In this document: piece by piece, positions 51,638 through 61,014 of the stretch
Layout of the letters: each line of letters begins with the position of its first letter
Numbering within the stretch: the stretch's first letter is position 1
Origin: JACCXM01 sp046328335
Lineage (GTDB): Bacteria > Chloroflexota > Chloroflexia > Thermomicrobiales > UBA6265
Length of the DNA stretch: 64,000 nt
Assembly (NCBI GenBank): GCA_046328335.1
Contig: JAXLWU010000011.1
Span: 1 to 64,000, forward strand
Direction of reading: 5' to 3'
Position numbers and translations under genes: made by a program
Notes under the pieces: generated by a model
Seen by the model: the letters and a program-made list of their open reading frames with translations, nothing else
Databases searched by the model: none
What the model was told of the DNA's origin: nothing

Positions 51638-52108
51638 CTAGTCGCGCTGGATGATGTGCCGTGGGGTTTCCGGCAGGCGAGGCAGAGCCGAAGGCAGGAA
51701 CGCGGGCAGGACGCGAACTGTCGCCAGTTCATCGAGCGCGACCCAGCGAAAGCGGAGCGGGATGTCACCCTCGTAACCGGTGAACGACGATACGCCGTCC
51801 CGCACGGTCAGGCCCGAGGGCGGACTCATCGCGAAATAGAAGCCGATTTCGTGGAACGCCTCTCCTTCCAATTCGAACAGGTTCTCGACCACCCAGAGGA
51901 GGGGGCCGACCTCGATATCGACCGCGAGTTCCTCCCGCATCTCGCGGCGCAGGGCATCGGCGGCGGTTTCTCCCAGCAGCGGCCGGCCGCCGGGGAGCAC
52001 CCAGAAATCGATCTGGTCCTCGCTGTGCAGCAGCACGCGGCCACCATTGATGCAGACGCCCGCGACCCTCAGATTGAAGCGGCCCGAATTGGTGGCGAAG
52101 TCAGGCAT
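51638..52108 (-). CDS. NUDIX hydrolase
   Basis: The 156-residue protein has the Nudix box G41-x5-E47-x7-R55-E56-x2-E59-E60 in GGRPLLGETAADALRREM and REELAVDI. The Gly usually found after the EE pair is replaced by Ala62, a mild deviation that should not remove metal binding. Family members hydrolyse nucleoside diphosphates linked to another moiety. It begins MPDFATNSGRFNLRVAGVCI and has no operon partner, with an R1 copy at its end. Confidence 0.9.
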   Translation of the reverse strand: MPDFATNSGRFNLRVAGVCINGGRVLLHSEDQIDFWVLPGGRPLLGETAADALRREMREELAVDIEVGPLLWVVENLFELEGEAFHEIGFYFAMSPPSGLTVRDGVSSFTGYEGDIPLRFRWVALDELATVRVLPAFLPSALPRLPETPRHIIQRD

Positions 52109-52383
52109 CGATCGGAGCCCTCACGGCAGTTCGCTCCCTCCCGGATCATCCGTCACAATGCGCCAGCATGACCGACCGGCAGCCCCACCCAGATACGATC
52201 CGAAAACGGAGGACTGGCAGGTTGCAGGTTCTACCGGGATTGGCCCGACTGTCATCCCCGGCGCCGTTCCGGCGGATTTCCTCATGTCCGCGTCTAGAGT
52301 TTGCCCGCCTGCTCGCCCAGCATCGAGAACGCCGCACCTCTCGTCCCGATCGCAGATGGAGACCGCCGCTCCCTTGCAGCGCT

Positions 52384-52480
52384 TGCCCTCATCCCAACCC
52401 TGGTTCCCTGCCGAGCCTCCCTCCGCCTGAACGAAGAATCTCGCATCGGGATGGGCAAGGGGCAATTGCGGGCTTCGTCG
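52384..52480. repeat. R3-type G/C-rich repeat (diverged copy) with R4 word nearby
   Basis: GCCCTCATCCCAACCCTGG, GAGCCTCCCTCCGCC and GGGATGGGCAAGGGGC resemble the R3 units, less exactly than the other copies. At 52552-52576 the R4 word GTAGGGCGCGACGCCTGCGT recurs. The space 52109-52624 has no gene that I can see. Confidence 0.5.
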
Positions 52481-52624
52481 CCGCCTCAGGCCGAGGGAAC
52501 GACCCGGGGTGGGAAGGGAACCTTGTCCGAATTCCGCATCTCCTCTTCTGCGTAGGGCGCGACGCCTGCGTCGCCCGATCACACGGCCTCGAGACTTCAG
52601 TGCGATGAATTAGGATCGGCTGGA

Positions 52625-53575
52625 TCATGTTCCGTCAGACCCGCAGAGCGGTTTGCACCGAGCCGAGAAACAGCCCATCCCCGCCGGACATTCGGAGGAG
52701 TCGAAACACAACTGGCTGCTGGTGCCGATCGCGCAATAGAAGTTCAACGGCCGCGAGGGCGCCTCACTGGAGCAGAAGCACCGAAACGGGCAATCCTGCA
52801 ATCCCGGATCGCAGGGGTCGGCGCAACTGCCGTTGTCCAGTTCCTCCTGTCCGGCGGGACAACCGCCGCAACCGCCATTGGCGCACGCCTGCCCATCCGG
52901 ACAGACGTGGCCGCACTCGCCACAGTTGTTCGGATCGGTATTCGTATCGACGCAGGTTCCATCGCAGGAGGTCAACCCGTTCCGGCAATCGCATATCCCA
53001 TCGCGGCAGACCGCGCCGTCACAGCAGATCGAACCTGGTGCGGCACAACTCCCGCCCGGCGGGACGTTGCAGGTCGGACAGCAATTCGTGGCCGAGCCGC
53101 ACCCGGAGTTGTTGAGGGAACCATCGGGCATGGTGGTTCGGCAGTAGATCGCTCCCTTGACATTGGCCCCCGAGACGTTCGCGCCGGTCAGATCGGCGCC
53201 GACGAGGCAGGTCTTGCCGAGATTGGCCCCCTTGAGATTCGCGCCACGGGCATTGACGCGGGAGAGATTGGCATCCGCGAGGTTGCACCCCGCGCAATTG
53301 GCGCCACTGAGCGCGGCCGAGCCGGAGAGATCACACTTGGCGAGATTCGCCCGCGGCCCCACCTGGCAGGTGGTTCCGGAATAGCAGATCGCCTGCGACC
53401 GCACCTTCCCTTTCTGGCCATGACTCCGTTGCTGGCCGCGCCGGCCGCGAGCCGCCGCGTCTTCCGGGGAGTGACGAAGCGCAAGCGCCGCCACAACGGC
53501 GCTGACAAGAACGCCGCGCCGGGACGATCCTTCCTGCAGCGCCAGCGTCAGGCGGTCGAAGGTCTTCGCATCCAT
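52625..53575 (-). CDS. Pentapeptide-repeat protein with Cys-rich C-terminal region
   Basis: The 316-residue protein starts at the ATG 53575 (MDAKTFDRLTLALQEGSSRR) and has a hydrophobic stretch (GVLVSAVVAALALRHSPE) that may be an export signal. A pentapeptide-repeat solenoid at about residues 75-140 (LAKCDLSGSAALSGANCAGC, NLADANLSRVNARGANLKGA) is followed by about 160 residues with more than 30 Cys (CGECGHVCPDGQACANGGCG). The Cys-rich part resembles EGF/VWC-like or Stig1-like disulphide modules and implies a location outside the cell. The start follows the conserved TFDRLTLAL segment shared by similar exported proteins in this lineage. Confidence 0.75.
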   Translation of the reverse strand: MDAKTFDRLTLALQEGSSRRGVLVSAVVAALALRHSPEDAAARGRRGQQRSHGQKGKVRSQAICYSGTTCQVGPRANLAKCDLSGSAALSGANCAGCNLADANLSRVNARGANLKGANLGKTCLVGADLTGANVSGANVKGAIYCRTTMPDGSLNNSGCGSATNCCPTCNVPPGGSCAAPGSICCDGAVCRDGICDCRNGLTSCDGTCVDTNTDPNNCGECGHVCPDGQACANGGCGGCPAGQEELDNGSCADPCDPGLQDCPFRCFCSSEAPSRPLNFYCAIGTSSQLCFDSSECPAGMGCFSARCKPLCGSDGT

Positions 53576-53774
53576 CGCATTCGCCTCCAGCCAGAGGAGC
53601 CATCGTTCGCTTGCGTCGAATGGCGCGACACTCTCGGGTCCAGCCGCGGCATCCGCGCCATGATGAATACGATACGGCTGCGCGAAGCAAAATGCCCCAG
53701 CACAACGTACCGGTTTGGCGGATAGCCGCGGACAGGTGTCCGCGAGGGGGACTACAGCCGTGTTCCAGAGGTGG

Positions 53775-53857
53775 CTCGTTCCGAGCCGCGGCGAGGAATC
53801 CCGTCGTTCGGCGACATTGCCTGCCGCGCCGAGGTCCCTCCTTCGTCGGGACGACAC
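53775..53857. repeat. R1 repeat
   Basis: CTCGTTCCGAGCCGCGGCGA at one end and CGTCGGGACGACAC at the other; reverse orientation to the next copy. It lies upstream of the pentapeptide gene. Confidence 0.8.
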
Positions 53858-53985
53858 ACGCGGCTCGCGTTTGTGCAACACGACGTATCGCCAAGCGGGC
53901 CTTTGCCCCTCAATGCCGAACGCAACAGACCTCCGGCCGTCTCTCCGAAAGCCCCGTTGGAGAGGCTACCGCGCCGTGCCGACGT

Positions 53986-54066
53986 GGTGTCGTCCCGAGG
54001 AACGAGGGACCGCGTCGTTCGGCCCGTGGCAAGGCGGACGAGATTCCTCCCGCGTCGGAATCACAC
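53986..54066. repeat. R1 repeat, second of a head-to-head pair
   Basis: GTGTCGTCCCGAGGAACGAG to CGCGTCGGAATCACAC. With the copy at 53775-53857 it makes an inverted pair in the space before the amidase gene (53576-54288), where no gene is seen. Confidence 0.8.
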
Positions 54067-54288
54067 GTCTTCTGCCCGCCGCTCCAAGTTGCACCCGATG
54101 TCGACCAGTCCTGGTCGTTTTCGTGGCTCGTCCTCGCTGAATCGGTCGCCGACGTTGACAACCCGGCACCATGCCTCGTAGGATCGGCCCGTTCCCCCCG
54201 CATTGATGACGAATGCCCCGCTGTGTCGCGTCTGGAGAGAACCAGACGTTCAGCATGTACGTACACCTCGGTGAAACGTTCAGGCAAC

Positions 54289-56115
54289 ATGGTGTGGCTG
54301 GGTATGACCGAATCAGAGGGTGGGCGCGGCGGTGGTCCGCGACTGGCACGGCGCACCGTGCTGCGCGCGGGCGCTGGTACAGCCGCGGGGTTGCTGCTCG
54401 GGCGGAGCGACCCAGTTTCGGCGGCGCCAGCGCGACAGGACGGCCCTTCGATCCGGGGTGGCCGCTGGAGTGAAATCGACCAGATCGGGCTCGCCCAGCG
54501 CGTCGATCCGGCGGAATTCACCTCCTTCGCCACCGAGTTTCCGTTCAACGCCGTCGCCCCGAGTTGGAGCGGCGAGGGCGATCCGGGCGCGATGGTCGAA
54601 CTCCTCTGGAGCGCCGACGGCGTCACCTGGTCCGATCCGGTCTGGATCGGCCTGGCGGGGCACCGCGGACCCGATCGCGACGGGCGCAATATCGGCAGTC
54701 TGGTCGCCACGCCGGGCGCCTCGTTCCTGCAATACCGCACCTACGATTCTGCGGGAAACCTGACCACGTTACCCGGGTTCGAACTCGACTACATCGATGC
54801 CTCGGCCGGATCATCGCTGGCGCAGGTCGCGGCGCCAGCCACGACGCCCCTCTTCGGGCAGCCGCCGGTCATCAGCCGGCCGGGCTGGGGGGCCGATGAA
54901 TCGCTCCGCTACGACGACAAGGGGAAGGAGATTTTCCCGGTCGAGTACCAGCAGGTCGAGCACGTCATCATCCACCACGCCGATACCGCCAACTTCAACG
55001 ACCCGGTGCTGGAGATGCGCTCCATCTTCTACTTCCACGCCATCACCCGCGGCTGGGGCGATATTGCCTACAACTACCTCGTCGATTTCATGGGGAACGT
55101 CTACGAGGGCCGCGTCGGCGGCGAGAATGCCGTGGGCAGCCACGCCGAGGGGTACAACTACGGCAGTTGCGGCATCTGCCTGATGGGGCGCTTCTTCGAG
55201 GACGACATCACCCCGGAGATGCACAACGGCATCGTCTGGGCCACCTCCTGGGCCGCGCGCGATCTCGATCCCGACGCCAGCAGCGCCTTCCACGACATCC
55301 CCGAACTGCCGACGATCTGCGGTCACCGCGACGTCAACAACACCACCTGCCCCGGCGATGACTTCTATCGGACCCTCGGCACCATCCGCGGCGAAGTCCG
55401 CCGCGTGGTGAAGGGCCGCGACGATCCCGAACCGCCCCCGCCGGAATGGCTCCCCGGCATGCACGTCATCACCAACGAGGAAGACGCCAACCTGCGCAGC
55501 GGGCCCGGTCTCGATTTCGACATCGTCACCGATGTCGCCTCCGGCGAACCGCTGACGGTGCTGGAAGGCCCGACGACGAACAACCGGATCATCTGGTACA
55601 AGGTGCAAGGATCATCGCTCGATGGCTGGATCGCCGGGAGACTCCTCCGCCGCGACCCCAACGCCCCTGCGGCCACGCCGCCCGAGGCGACCGCCGAGCC
55701 TCCCGCGGAGAGCCCTCCCCCCGCGGAGACGGCCACTCCGGTCGAAGACCCGCCGGTCGCGGAGACACCCGCCGACGACGGCGCCGTGGGCGGTGGCGAG
55801 GAGCCGGCAGACGACTCCGGCAAGGGCAAGGATGGCAACCGCGACCGCGACGGCGGCCGTGACCGCGGCAAGGATGAACGCCAGGAGGCGTGGCCGGTCT
55901 TCTCCCCCGGCACGACCGCGATCGTCATCGACGGCCCGCTCAACCTGCGCGGCGCGCCAGCGCTCTGGGCGGAAATCGTCACCGAAATGCCGGACGGCTA
56001 CCCGGTGACCATCACCGACGGCCCCGCCCCAGCGGACGGCATCGCCTGGTACCAGATCGTCACCCCCGACGGCGGCATCGGTTGGTGCGACGGGACGTAC
56101 TTGCAGCCGTATTGA
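54289..56115 (+). CDS. Exported peptidoglycan amidase (PGRP-type) with two SH3-like domains
   Basis: The 608-residue protein carries a twin-arginine signal (RLARRTVLRAGAGTAAGLLL, about residues 19-38). A beta domain follows, then an amidase_2/PGRP domain at about 200-370 with the zinc ligands in HVIIHHADTANFND and ICGHRDVNNTTCPGDDFY and the GWGDIAYNYLVDFMGNVYEG signature. Next come an SH3b domain (DANLRSGPGLDFDIVTDVAS), a Pro/Glu- then Asp/Lys/Arg-rich linker (about 465-535) and a second SH3b domain (GPLNLRGAPALWAEIVTEMP). It cleaves the N-acetylmuramoyl-L-alanine bond of peptidoglycan. The start could be ATG 54289 or 54304. The longer frame up to 53611 runs through two R1 repeats and is rejected. 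Confidence 0.9.
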   Translation: MVWLGMTESEGGRGGGPRLARRTVLRAGAGTAAGLLLGRSDPVSAAPARQDGPSIRGGRWSEIDQIGLAQRVDPAEFTSFATEFPFNAVAPSWSGEGDPGAMVELLWSADGVTWSDPVWIGLAGHRGPDRDGRNIGSLVATPGASFLQYRTYDSAGNLTTLPGFELDYIDASAGSSLAQVAAPATTPLFGQPPVISRPGWGADESLRYDDKGKEIFPVEYQQVEHVIIHHADTANFNDPVLEMRSIFYFHAITRGWGDIAYNYLVDFMGNVYEGRVGGENAVGSHAEGYNYGSCGICLMGRFFEDDITPEMHNGIVWATSWAARDLDPDASSAFHDIPELPTICGHRDVNNTTCPGDDFYRTLGTIRGEVRRVVKGRDDPEPPPPEWLPGMHVITNEEDANLRSGPGLDFDIVTDVASGEPLTVLEGPTTNNRIIWYKVQGSSLDGWIAGRLLRRDPNAPAATPPEATAEPPAESPPPAETATPVEDPPVAETPADDGAVGGGEEPADDSGKGKDGNRDRDGGRDRGKDERQEAWPVFSPGTTAIVIDGPLNLRGAPALWAEIVTEMPDGYPVTITDGPAPADGIAWYQIVTPDGGIGWCDGTYLQPY

Positions 56116-56328
56116 GGCATGCGGTCATCCTCATTCCCCTCCCGCTCGGGTGGACAGGAGCAGCAGACTCCTGTCCACTGCAGGGATCCCTCAAACCAGC
56201 TGTTCATGACCCGCGCCTGTTCTCCAATTGACCCCGCGCTCGTTCCCTCCGTGACCATCGTTCTCGCGCTACGCCCATACAGTGATATCACCGTTCCGAT
56301 GCGGGCGGCTGAGAAAAAGGAGGGCACC

Positions 56329-56790
56329 ATGAATGCTCCACGTTTGACCCGGCGATTCTTCCTTAGCGCCTTGGCCGCGACCTTTGCTACTCACAGCCGG
56401 GTCGCCGCGGAAGGTCAGGATTTTGCCGACGACATCGCCTCGGGCGCCCAGATGAAGGGCATCTGCGAGGAGAACGGCGGCAACTTCACCGACACCGAAG
56501 ACGGCAACCTCTGGTGTCAGTGGGGCGACGGCAGCCAGACCGTCTGCGATACCGATGGCAAGGATTGCTACGATATTCTCGCTCGTCGCTTCCCAACGGG
56601 AGAGGACTCCTGGAATCTGCCCCTGGTACCGATAACCACGGTCAATGGGACAAGTCCAGCGGAGGATCAGTCATCTGCAACTCCATCCAGCGGCAATGAG
56701 CACCAGGATCGACAGACGCACAATGGGCATGGGAAAGGCAAGAGCGCGAAGGGCAAGAAAGGCGGGCGCCGCGGCAACGGCCGCAGGTGA
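56329..56790 (+). CDS. Small Tat-exported protein with basic Gly/Lys/Arg tail
   Basis: The 153-residue protein starts at ATG 56329 with AAGGAGGG six bases before it. It has a twin-arginine signal (MNAPRLTRRFFLSALAATFA), a short domain with four Cys (KGICEENGGNFTDTEDGNLW, then CQWGDGSQTVCDTDGKDCYD), a polar linker and a tail KGKSAKGKKGGRRGNGRR. Its plan (Tat signal, acidic middle, basic end) is like that of 6105-6539, although the sequences differ. No family is recognised. The two Cys pairs could form disulphides outside the cell. Confidence 0.7.
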   Translation: MNAPRLTRRFFLSALAATFATHSRVAAEGQDFADDIASGAQMKGICEENGGNFTDTEDGNLWCQWGDGSQTVCDTDGKDCYDILARRFPTGEDSWNLPLVPITTVNGTSPAEDQSSATPSSGNEHQDRQTHNGHGKGKSAKGKKGGRRGNGRR

Positions 56791-56951
56791 TGGAACCTCC
56801 CGAGCGCGAGAGTCTTGAACTGCAATTCCGTCACATCCGCGGATTCCGTGATTGCCGCGTCGCGCTTGTTGCACCCACCCCCCACCTATGCTTAGATGAC
56901 CACCCTCGTCAGGGAATCGTTTGGTGCCAGGGATGCTGTGAGATAGATCTT

Positions 56952-56974
56952 CACGCTCCCGGCGCAGGAGCGTG
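56952..56974 (+). promoter_or_regulatory. Hairpin covering the ribosome site of the sugar ABC ATPase gene
   Basis: CACGCTCC (56952-56959) and GGAGCGTG (56967-56974) pair perfectly with a 7-base loop. The right arm contains the GGAG that lies 13 bases before the ATG at 56984. The hairpin could limit translation, or it could be a terminator for the gene upstream. Confidence 0.4.
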
Positions 56975-56983
56975 AGGTAGCGG

Positions 56984-58636
56984 ATGGTCGGGGCCGCGAC
57001 GGAGCGGGCACGGGGTGAGGCAACCCACGCTTGGGGTGATGACCAGCCGGTCCTGGAGATGGTCGGCGTCTCCAAGGCGTTCGGCGCCACCCAGGCGCTC
57101 GCCGATGTCTCGCTGGCCCTCTATCGCGGCGAGATTCACGCCCTCCTCGGCGAGAACGGCGCCGGCAAGAGCACCCTGATCAAGATCATGACCGGCGTCT
57201 GGCAGCCGGACGCGGGCGAGGTCCGCATCGATGGCCAGCCGGTGAAGGTCGCCTCGGCCCAGGATGCGCAGCGCCTCGGCGTCGCCGCCATCTACCAGGA
57301 GCCGATGATCTTCCCCGATCTCTCCGTGGCGGAAAACATCTTCATCGGCCACCGCGACCGCGGCCGTCTCGTCGATCGCCGCAAGATGGAGCGCGAGGCA
57401 AACGAGGTCCTGAATCGGCTCGATGTCCACCTCGATGTCGGCGAACCAGCGCGCGGGCTGACCCTCGCCGAGCAGCAGACGGTCGAGATCGCCAAGGCGA
57501 TTTCGCTCGATGTCCGCGTCCTGATCATGGATGAACCAACCGCCTCCCTTTCCGCGCACGAGGTCAACCGCCTCTTCCGCATCGTCGCCACCCTTCGCCA
57601 GCAGGGCGTCGCCATCCTCTTCATCTCTCACCGCATGGAAGAGGTCTTCGAGATCGCCGATCGGGTCACCATCCTGCGCGATGGGCAGTGGATCTCGACC
57701 ACGCCGCGCCGCGAGTTGACCCCGACCGAGGCGATCCGCCAGATGGTCGGGCGCGAGGTGCAGGAACTCTTCCGGCGCGAGCGGCGCGCCCCCGGTCCGG
57801 TCCGGCTCTCCGTCAACGGTCTCTCCCGCGAAGGCGCCTTCCAGAACGTCTCGTTCGATCTGCACGCCGGCGAGGTGCTCGGCTTCGCCGGGCTGGTCGG
57901 CGCGCGGCGCACCGATGTCGGGCTGGCCCTCTTCGGCATCGCCCCGGCGGATGGCGGCGAAATCCGGCTCGACGACCGCCCGGTGACCATCGCCGATCCG
58001 CAGCAGGCGATGAAACTCGGCATCGCCTACAGCACCGAGGATCGTCGCCAACTCGGGCTGGTGATGCCCCTCTCGATCGCCGCCAACATCTCCCTGCCGT
58101 CGCTGCCGCGCTTCCTCTCGCCCGCGGGACTTCTCCGCAGACATGAGGAACGCAGCACGGCGGAATCGTTCCGCCAGCGGCTGAGCATCCGCGCCCCATC
58201 GGTGGAGAGCCCCGCCGGGTCGCTCTCCGGCGGCAATCAGCAGAAGGTGGTCATTTCCAAGTGGTTGGAAACGGCGCCGCGGGTGCTGATCCTCGATGAA
58301 CCGACCCGCGGCATCGACGTCGGCGCCAAGGTCGAAGTCCACCACCTGATCGACGACCTCGCCGCCCAGGGGATGGCGATCATCCTCATCTCCTCCGATC
58401 TGCCGGAGGTGCTGGCGATGAGCGACCGCATTCTGGTAATGCGCGAAGGACGGCAGATGACGATTCTCGAACAGCGCGAGGCGACCCAGGAACGGGTTCT
58501 CTCCGCGGCGATGGGCCAGACGAGCGAACTCTTCCCCGGCGGCAGCGGACTCGATCCGGCCGCGGCTTTAGCGGCGATGGCGGCGGTCGATCGCCTCGTC
58601 GCGGGCGACGCCGCGGCGGAAGGAGCGGGCCAGTGA
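56984..58636 (+). CDS. Sugar ABC transporter ATPase, RbsA/RhaT-like (two NBDs)
   Basis: The 550-residue protein has two fused ATPase domains. The first has Walker A GENGAGKST at residues 56-64, a degenerate signature LAEQQTVEIAKA and Walker B VLIMDEPTASLS. The second has no standard Walker A (LVGARRTDVGLALFG), the full signature LSGGNQQKVVISKW and Walker B VLILDEPTRGIDVGAK. This pattern is that of pentose/deoxy-sugar importers (RbsA, MglA, RhaT). It energises the two permeases that follow; its stop overlaps the first one. The mutarotase gene downstream points to L-rhamnose or a like sugar. Confidence 0.92.
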   Translation: MVGAATERARGEATHAWGDDQPVLEMVGVSKAFGATQALADVSLALYRGEIHALLGENGAGKSTLIKIMTGVWQPDAGEVRIDGQPVKVASAQDAQRLGVAAIYQEPMIFPDLSVAENIFIGHRDRGRLVDRRKMEREANEVLNRLDVHLDVGEPARGLTLAEQQTVEIAKAISLDVRVLIMDEPTASLSAHEVNRLFRIVATLRQQGVAILFISHRMEEVFEIADRVTILRDGQWISTTPRRELTPTEAIRQMVGREVQELFRRERRAPGPVRLSVNGLSREGAFQNVSFDLHAGEVLGFAGLVGARRTDVGLALFGIAPADGGEIRLDDRPVTIADPQQAMKLGIAYSTEDRRQLGLVMPLSIAANISLPSLPRFLSPAGLLRRHEERSTAESFRQRLSIRAPSVESPAGSLSGGNQQKVVISKWLETAPRVLILDEPTRGIDVGAKVEVHHLIDDLAAQGMAIILISSDLPEVLAMSDRILVMREGRQMTILEQREATQERVLSAAMGQTSELFPGGSGLDPAAALAAMAAVDRLVAGDAAAEGAGQ

Positions 58637-59691
58637 GCGATGCCGTGCTGCGCCGGGTCCGCCCGGAGCAGTTCCGCGAGATCATCCTGCTGGTGGTGAC
58701 GATCGGGCTCCTCCTCTTCTTCGCCACCCAGATTCCCGACTACTTCGGCTCGCGCAGCGTCAACCGGCTCACTACCGGTCTGGCGATCACGCTGGTGGTC
58801 GCCGTGGGCCAGGTGCTGGTGGTGCTCACCCGCAATATCGATCTCTCCGTCTCCTCGGTGGTGGGGCTCAGCGCCTACGTCACCGGTACGATGCTCACCC
58901 GTCAAACGGAGATGCCCCCCATCGTCGCGCTCCTGCTGGCGATGGTGTTGGGGCTGATTCTGGGGATGATCAACGGGCTGATCGTGGCCTACGGCGGGGT
59001 GCCGGCGATCATCACCACCCTCGGCACCCTCGCCCTCTATCGCGTGGTGCTGGTCGAGTTCTCCGGGGCGAAAACGGTCACTACCGCCGATCTCCCCGAC
59101 TGGCTCAACGACGTCCCCAGCGCGACTCTTTTTTCCGTCGGTGGGTACGACCTGCGGCTGATGGTCGGCATCGCCCTGGTGGTGGTCATCCTCGGCCAGT
59201 TGACGCTGCGCTATCTCCCCTTCGGGCGGCGGCTCTACGCCATCGGGTCGAACCCGGACGCGGCGCGCATTGCCGGGCTGCCGGTCAAGCGCGATATCTT
59301 CACCGCCTATGCGATCTGCGGCGCTTTAGCCGGGCTGGCCGGGTTCATGTTCCTGGTCCGCTTCGGCAACATCACCGTCACCGCGGCGCAGGGACTGGAG
59401 TTGCAGGTCGTCGCCGCGGTGGTGGTGGGCGGGGTGAACATCTTCGGCGGGTCCGGTTCGATGTTCGGCGCGCTGCTCGGCGTCTTCCTGATCGAGGTCC
59501 TGCAACAGAGCCTGCTCCGCTGGGCCGGCGTCAGCGAGTTCGCCAAGGATGCCATCCTCGGGCTGCTGATCCTGATCGCGGTCACCGCCGATACCATCAT
59601 CCTCGGCCGCCTGCGCGAGATGTGGGTCCGCGTCCGCCGCCGCGACCGCGCGAAGTTGCAAGCGCAAGCCCAGGCGCAGGTGACAGGATGA
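58633..59691 (+). CDS. Sugar ABC transporter permease (RbsC/RhaP-like)
   Basis: The 352-residue protein starts at GTG 58633, overlapping the ATPase stop. It has about eight to ten membrane helices and the RbsC-family marks VGQVLVVLTRNIDLSVSSVV, IVAYGGVPAIITTLGTLALY, IGSNPDAARIAGLPVKRDIF and VVVGGVNIFGGSGSMFGAL. It forms the channel with the second permease downstream. Confidence 0.93.
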   Translation: MSDAVLRRVRPEQFREIILLVVTIGLLLFFATQIPDYFGSRSVNRLTTGLAITLVVAVGQVLVVLTRNIDLSVSSVVGLSAYVTGTMLTRQTEMPPIVALLLAMVLGLILGMINGLIVAYGGVPAIITTLGTLALYRVVLVEFSGAKTVTTADLPDWLNDVPSATLFSVGGYDLRLMVGIALVVVILGQLTLRYLPFGRRLYAIGSNPDAARIAGLPVKRDIFTAYAICGALAGLAGFMFLVRFGNITVTAAQGLELQVVAAVVVGGVNIFGGSGSMFGALLGVFLIEVLQQSLLRWAGVSEFAKDAILGLLILIAVTADTIILGRLREMWVRVRRRDRAKLQAQAQAQVTG

Positions 59692-59754
59692 CAGAGCCGG
59701 AAATGGGAAATTTCAGAATCCAACCGTCTCAGAGTGCCCGCTTGTTCTGCCAAG

Positions 59755-59965
59755 AGAACCCTCACCCCAACCCCTCTCCCTGTGCGCAGGGAGAGGGGCT
59801 ACGGCAGGAGAGACCGCGGCACCGATCGTCGCCAGCGCGTGGTGAGCCCGAGGGTCGAGCATTTTCGCGGCACTCCCCACATGAGCCCCTCTCCCTGCGC
59901 ACAGGGAGACTCCTCCCTCCCTGGAGGGAGGCTTGGGAGGGAGCCGGGGTTGGGGTGAGGGTTCT
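59755..59965. repeat. Inverted R3 repeats between two permease genes
   Basis: AGAACCCTCACCCCAAC (59755-59771) and its exact complement GTTGGGGTGAGGGTTCT (59949-59965) close a region with CCCCTCTCCCTGTGCGCAGG and CCTCCCTCCCTGGAGGGAGG. The right arm ends six bases before the next start codon, and its GAGGG may act as the ribosome site. Confidence 0.85.
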
Positions 59966-59970
59966 TTCCC

Positions 59971-61014
59971 ATGGCGCGTGATCTGCTGCGTCGCCTGCGC
60001 GGATGGGAGGGGCTGCTGCTCGTCCTCCTGCTGATCGTGCTCGGGTACAACATCACCCGCGTGCCGAACTTCCTCACCATTCCGAACCAGGTCAACCTCT
60101 TTCAACTCGGCATCGAGAAGGCGATCGTCATCCTGATCATGACCTTCGTCATCATCTCGGGCGAGATCGATCTCTCCGTGGCCTCGATGATGGGGCTCTC
60201 CGCGGCAATCGTCGCCTACCTCTTCGAATCGGGCGTCCCGCTGCCGGTGGCGATTCTCGCCGCGCTCGCGGTCGGTCTCGGGTTCGGGTTGATCAACGGC
60301 TACTTCGTCGCCGTCGTCGGGCTCAGTTCACTCGCCGTCACCCTTGCCGGCTATGTCGGATTTCGCGGCCTGGCGCGGCTCCTCGTCCAGGACCGCTCGG
60401 TCGGCGGTTTTCCGGACTGGTTCACCAATCTCGGTCAGCACGGATTCCTGGGGCCGATCACGTTTTCGATTCTTGTCTTCGCCGTCGGCGCGGTGATCGC
60501 CACCGTCGTTCTCCATTTCAGCGGTTTCGGCCGGCTCACCTATGTCATCGGCAACAGCGCGCAGGTGGCGCGGTTCTCCGGTGTCTCGGTGCGGCGCACA
60601 AAGATGACGATCTTCGCCGTCAGCGGTCTGGTGGCCGCGCTGGCGGGAATCCTGATGACCGCCCGCCTCGGCGCGGTGCGCGCCAGCACCGCGGAAGGGT
60701 TCGAACTGGACATCATCACCGTGGTGCTGCTCGGCGGGGTGAGCATCTTCGGCGGCGTCGGCTCGATGATCGGCGTGCTGCTCTCTACCTACCTCGTGCT
60801 CAATCTGCGGAACGGGCTGATCATCGCCGGGATCACCGGCAACACCCAGACCGGGATCATCGGTCTGTTGCTGATCCTCTCCGTGCTGCTGCCCAACCTG
60901 GCCGGCAAGGCGCGAGCCCGGTTGCGCCGGGAAGCGGAAGTCGGAAGTCGGAAGTCGGAGGTATTGCCCGCATCGCCTCCCTCAGCGATGGCAATGGGCG
61001 AGGCGGCCGAGTGA
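59971..61014 (+). CDS. Sugar ABC transporter permease (RbsC/RhaQ-like)
   Basis: The 347-residue protein is a second RbsC-family permease: MTFVIISGEIDLSVASMMGL, INGYFVAVVGLSSLAVTLAG, YVIGNSAQVARFSGVSVRRT and VLLGGVSIFGGVGSMIGVL. It completes the membrane pair with the gene at 58633. Its last 25 codons (EVGSRKSEVLPASPPSAMAM) read into the R2 repeat, so the tail is probably repeat-derived and not conserved. The GAGGG of the R3 repeat serves as a possible ribosome site. Confidence 0.9.
   Translation: MARDLLRRLRGWEGLLLVLLLIVLGYNITRVPNFLTIPNQVNLFQLGIEKAIVILIMTFVIISGEIDLSVASMMGLSAAIVAYLFESGVPLPVAILAALAVGLGFGLINGYFVAVVGLSSLAVTLAGYVGFRGLARLLVQDRSVGGFPDWFTNLGQHGFLGPITFSILVFAVGAVIATVVLHFSGFGRLTYVIGNSAQVARFSGVSVRRTKMTIFAVSGLVAALAGILMTARLGAVRASTAEGFELDIITVVLLGGVSIFGGVGSMIGVLLSTYLVLNLRNGLIIAGITGNTQTGIIGLLLILSVLLPNLAGKARARLRREAEVGSRKSEVLPASPPSAMAMGEAAE

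Noticed and set aside
53611..54288. N-terminal extension of the amidase gene by more than 220 codons
   Set aside because: It would translate two R1 repeats; the Tat signal lies just after 54289, so the start is there.
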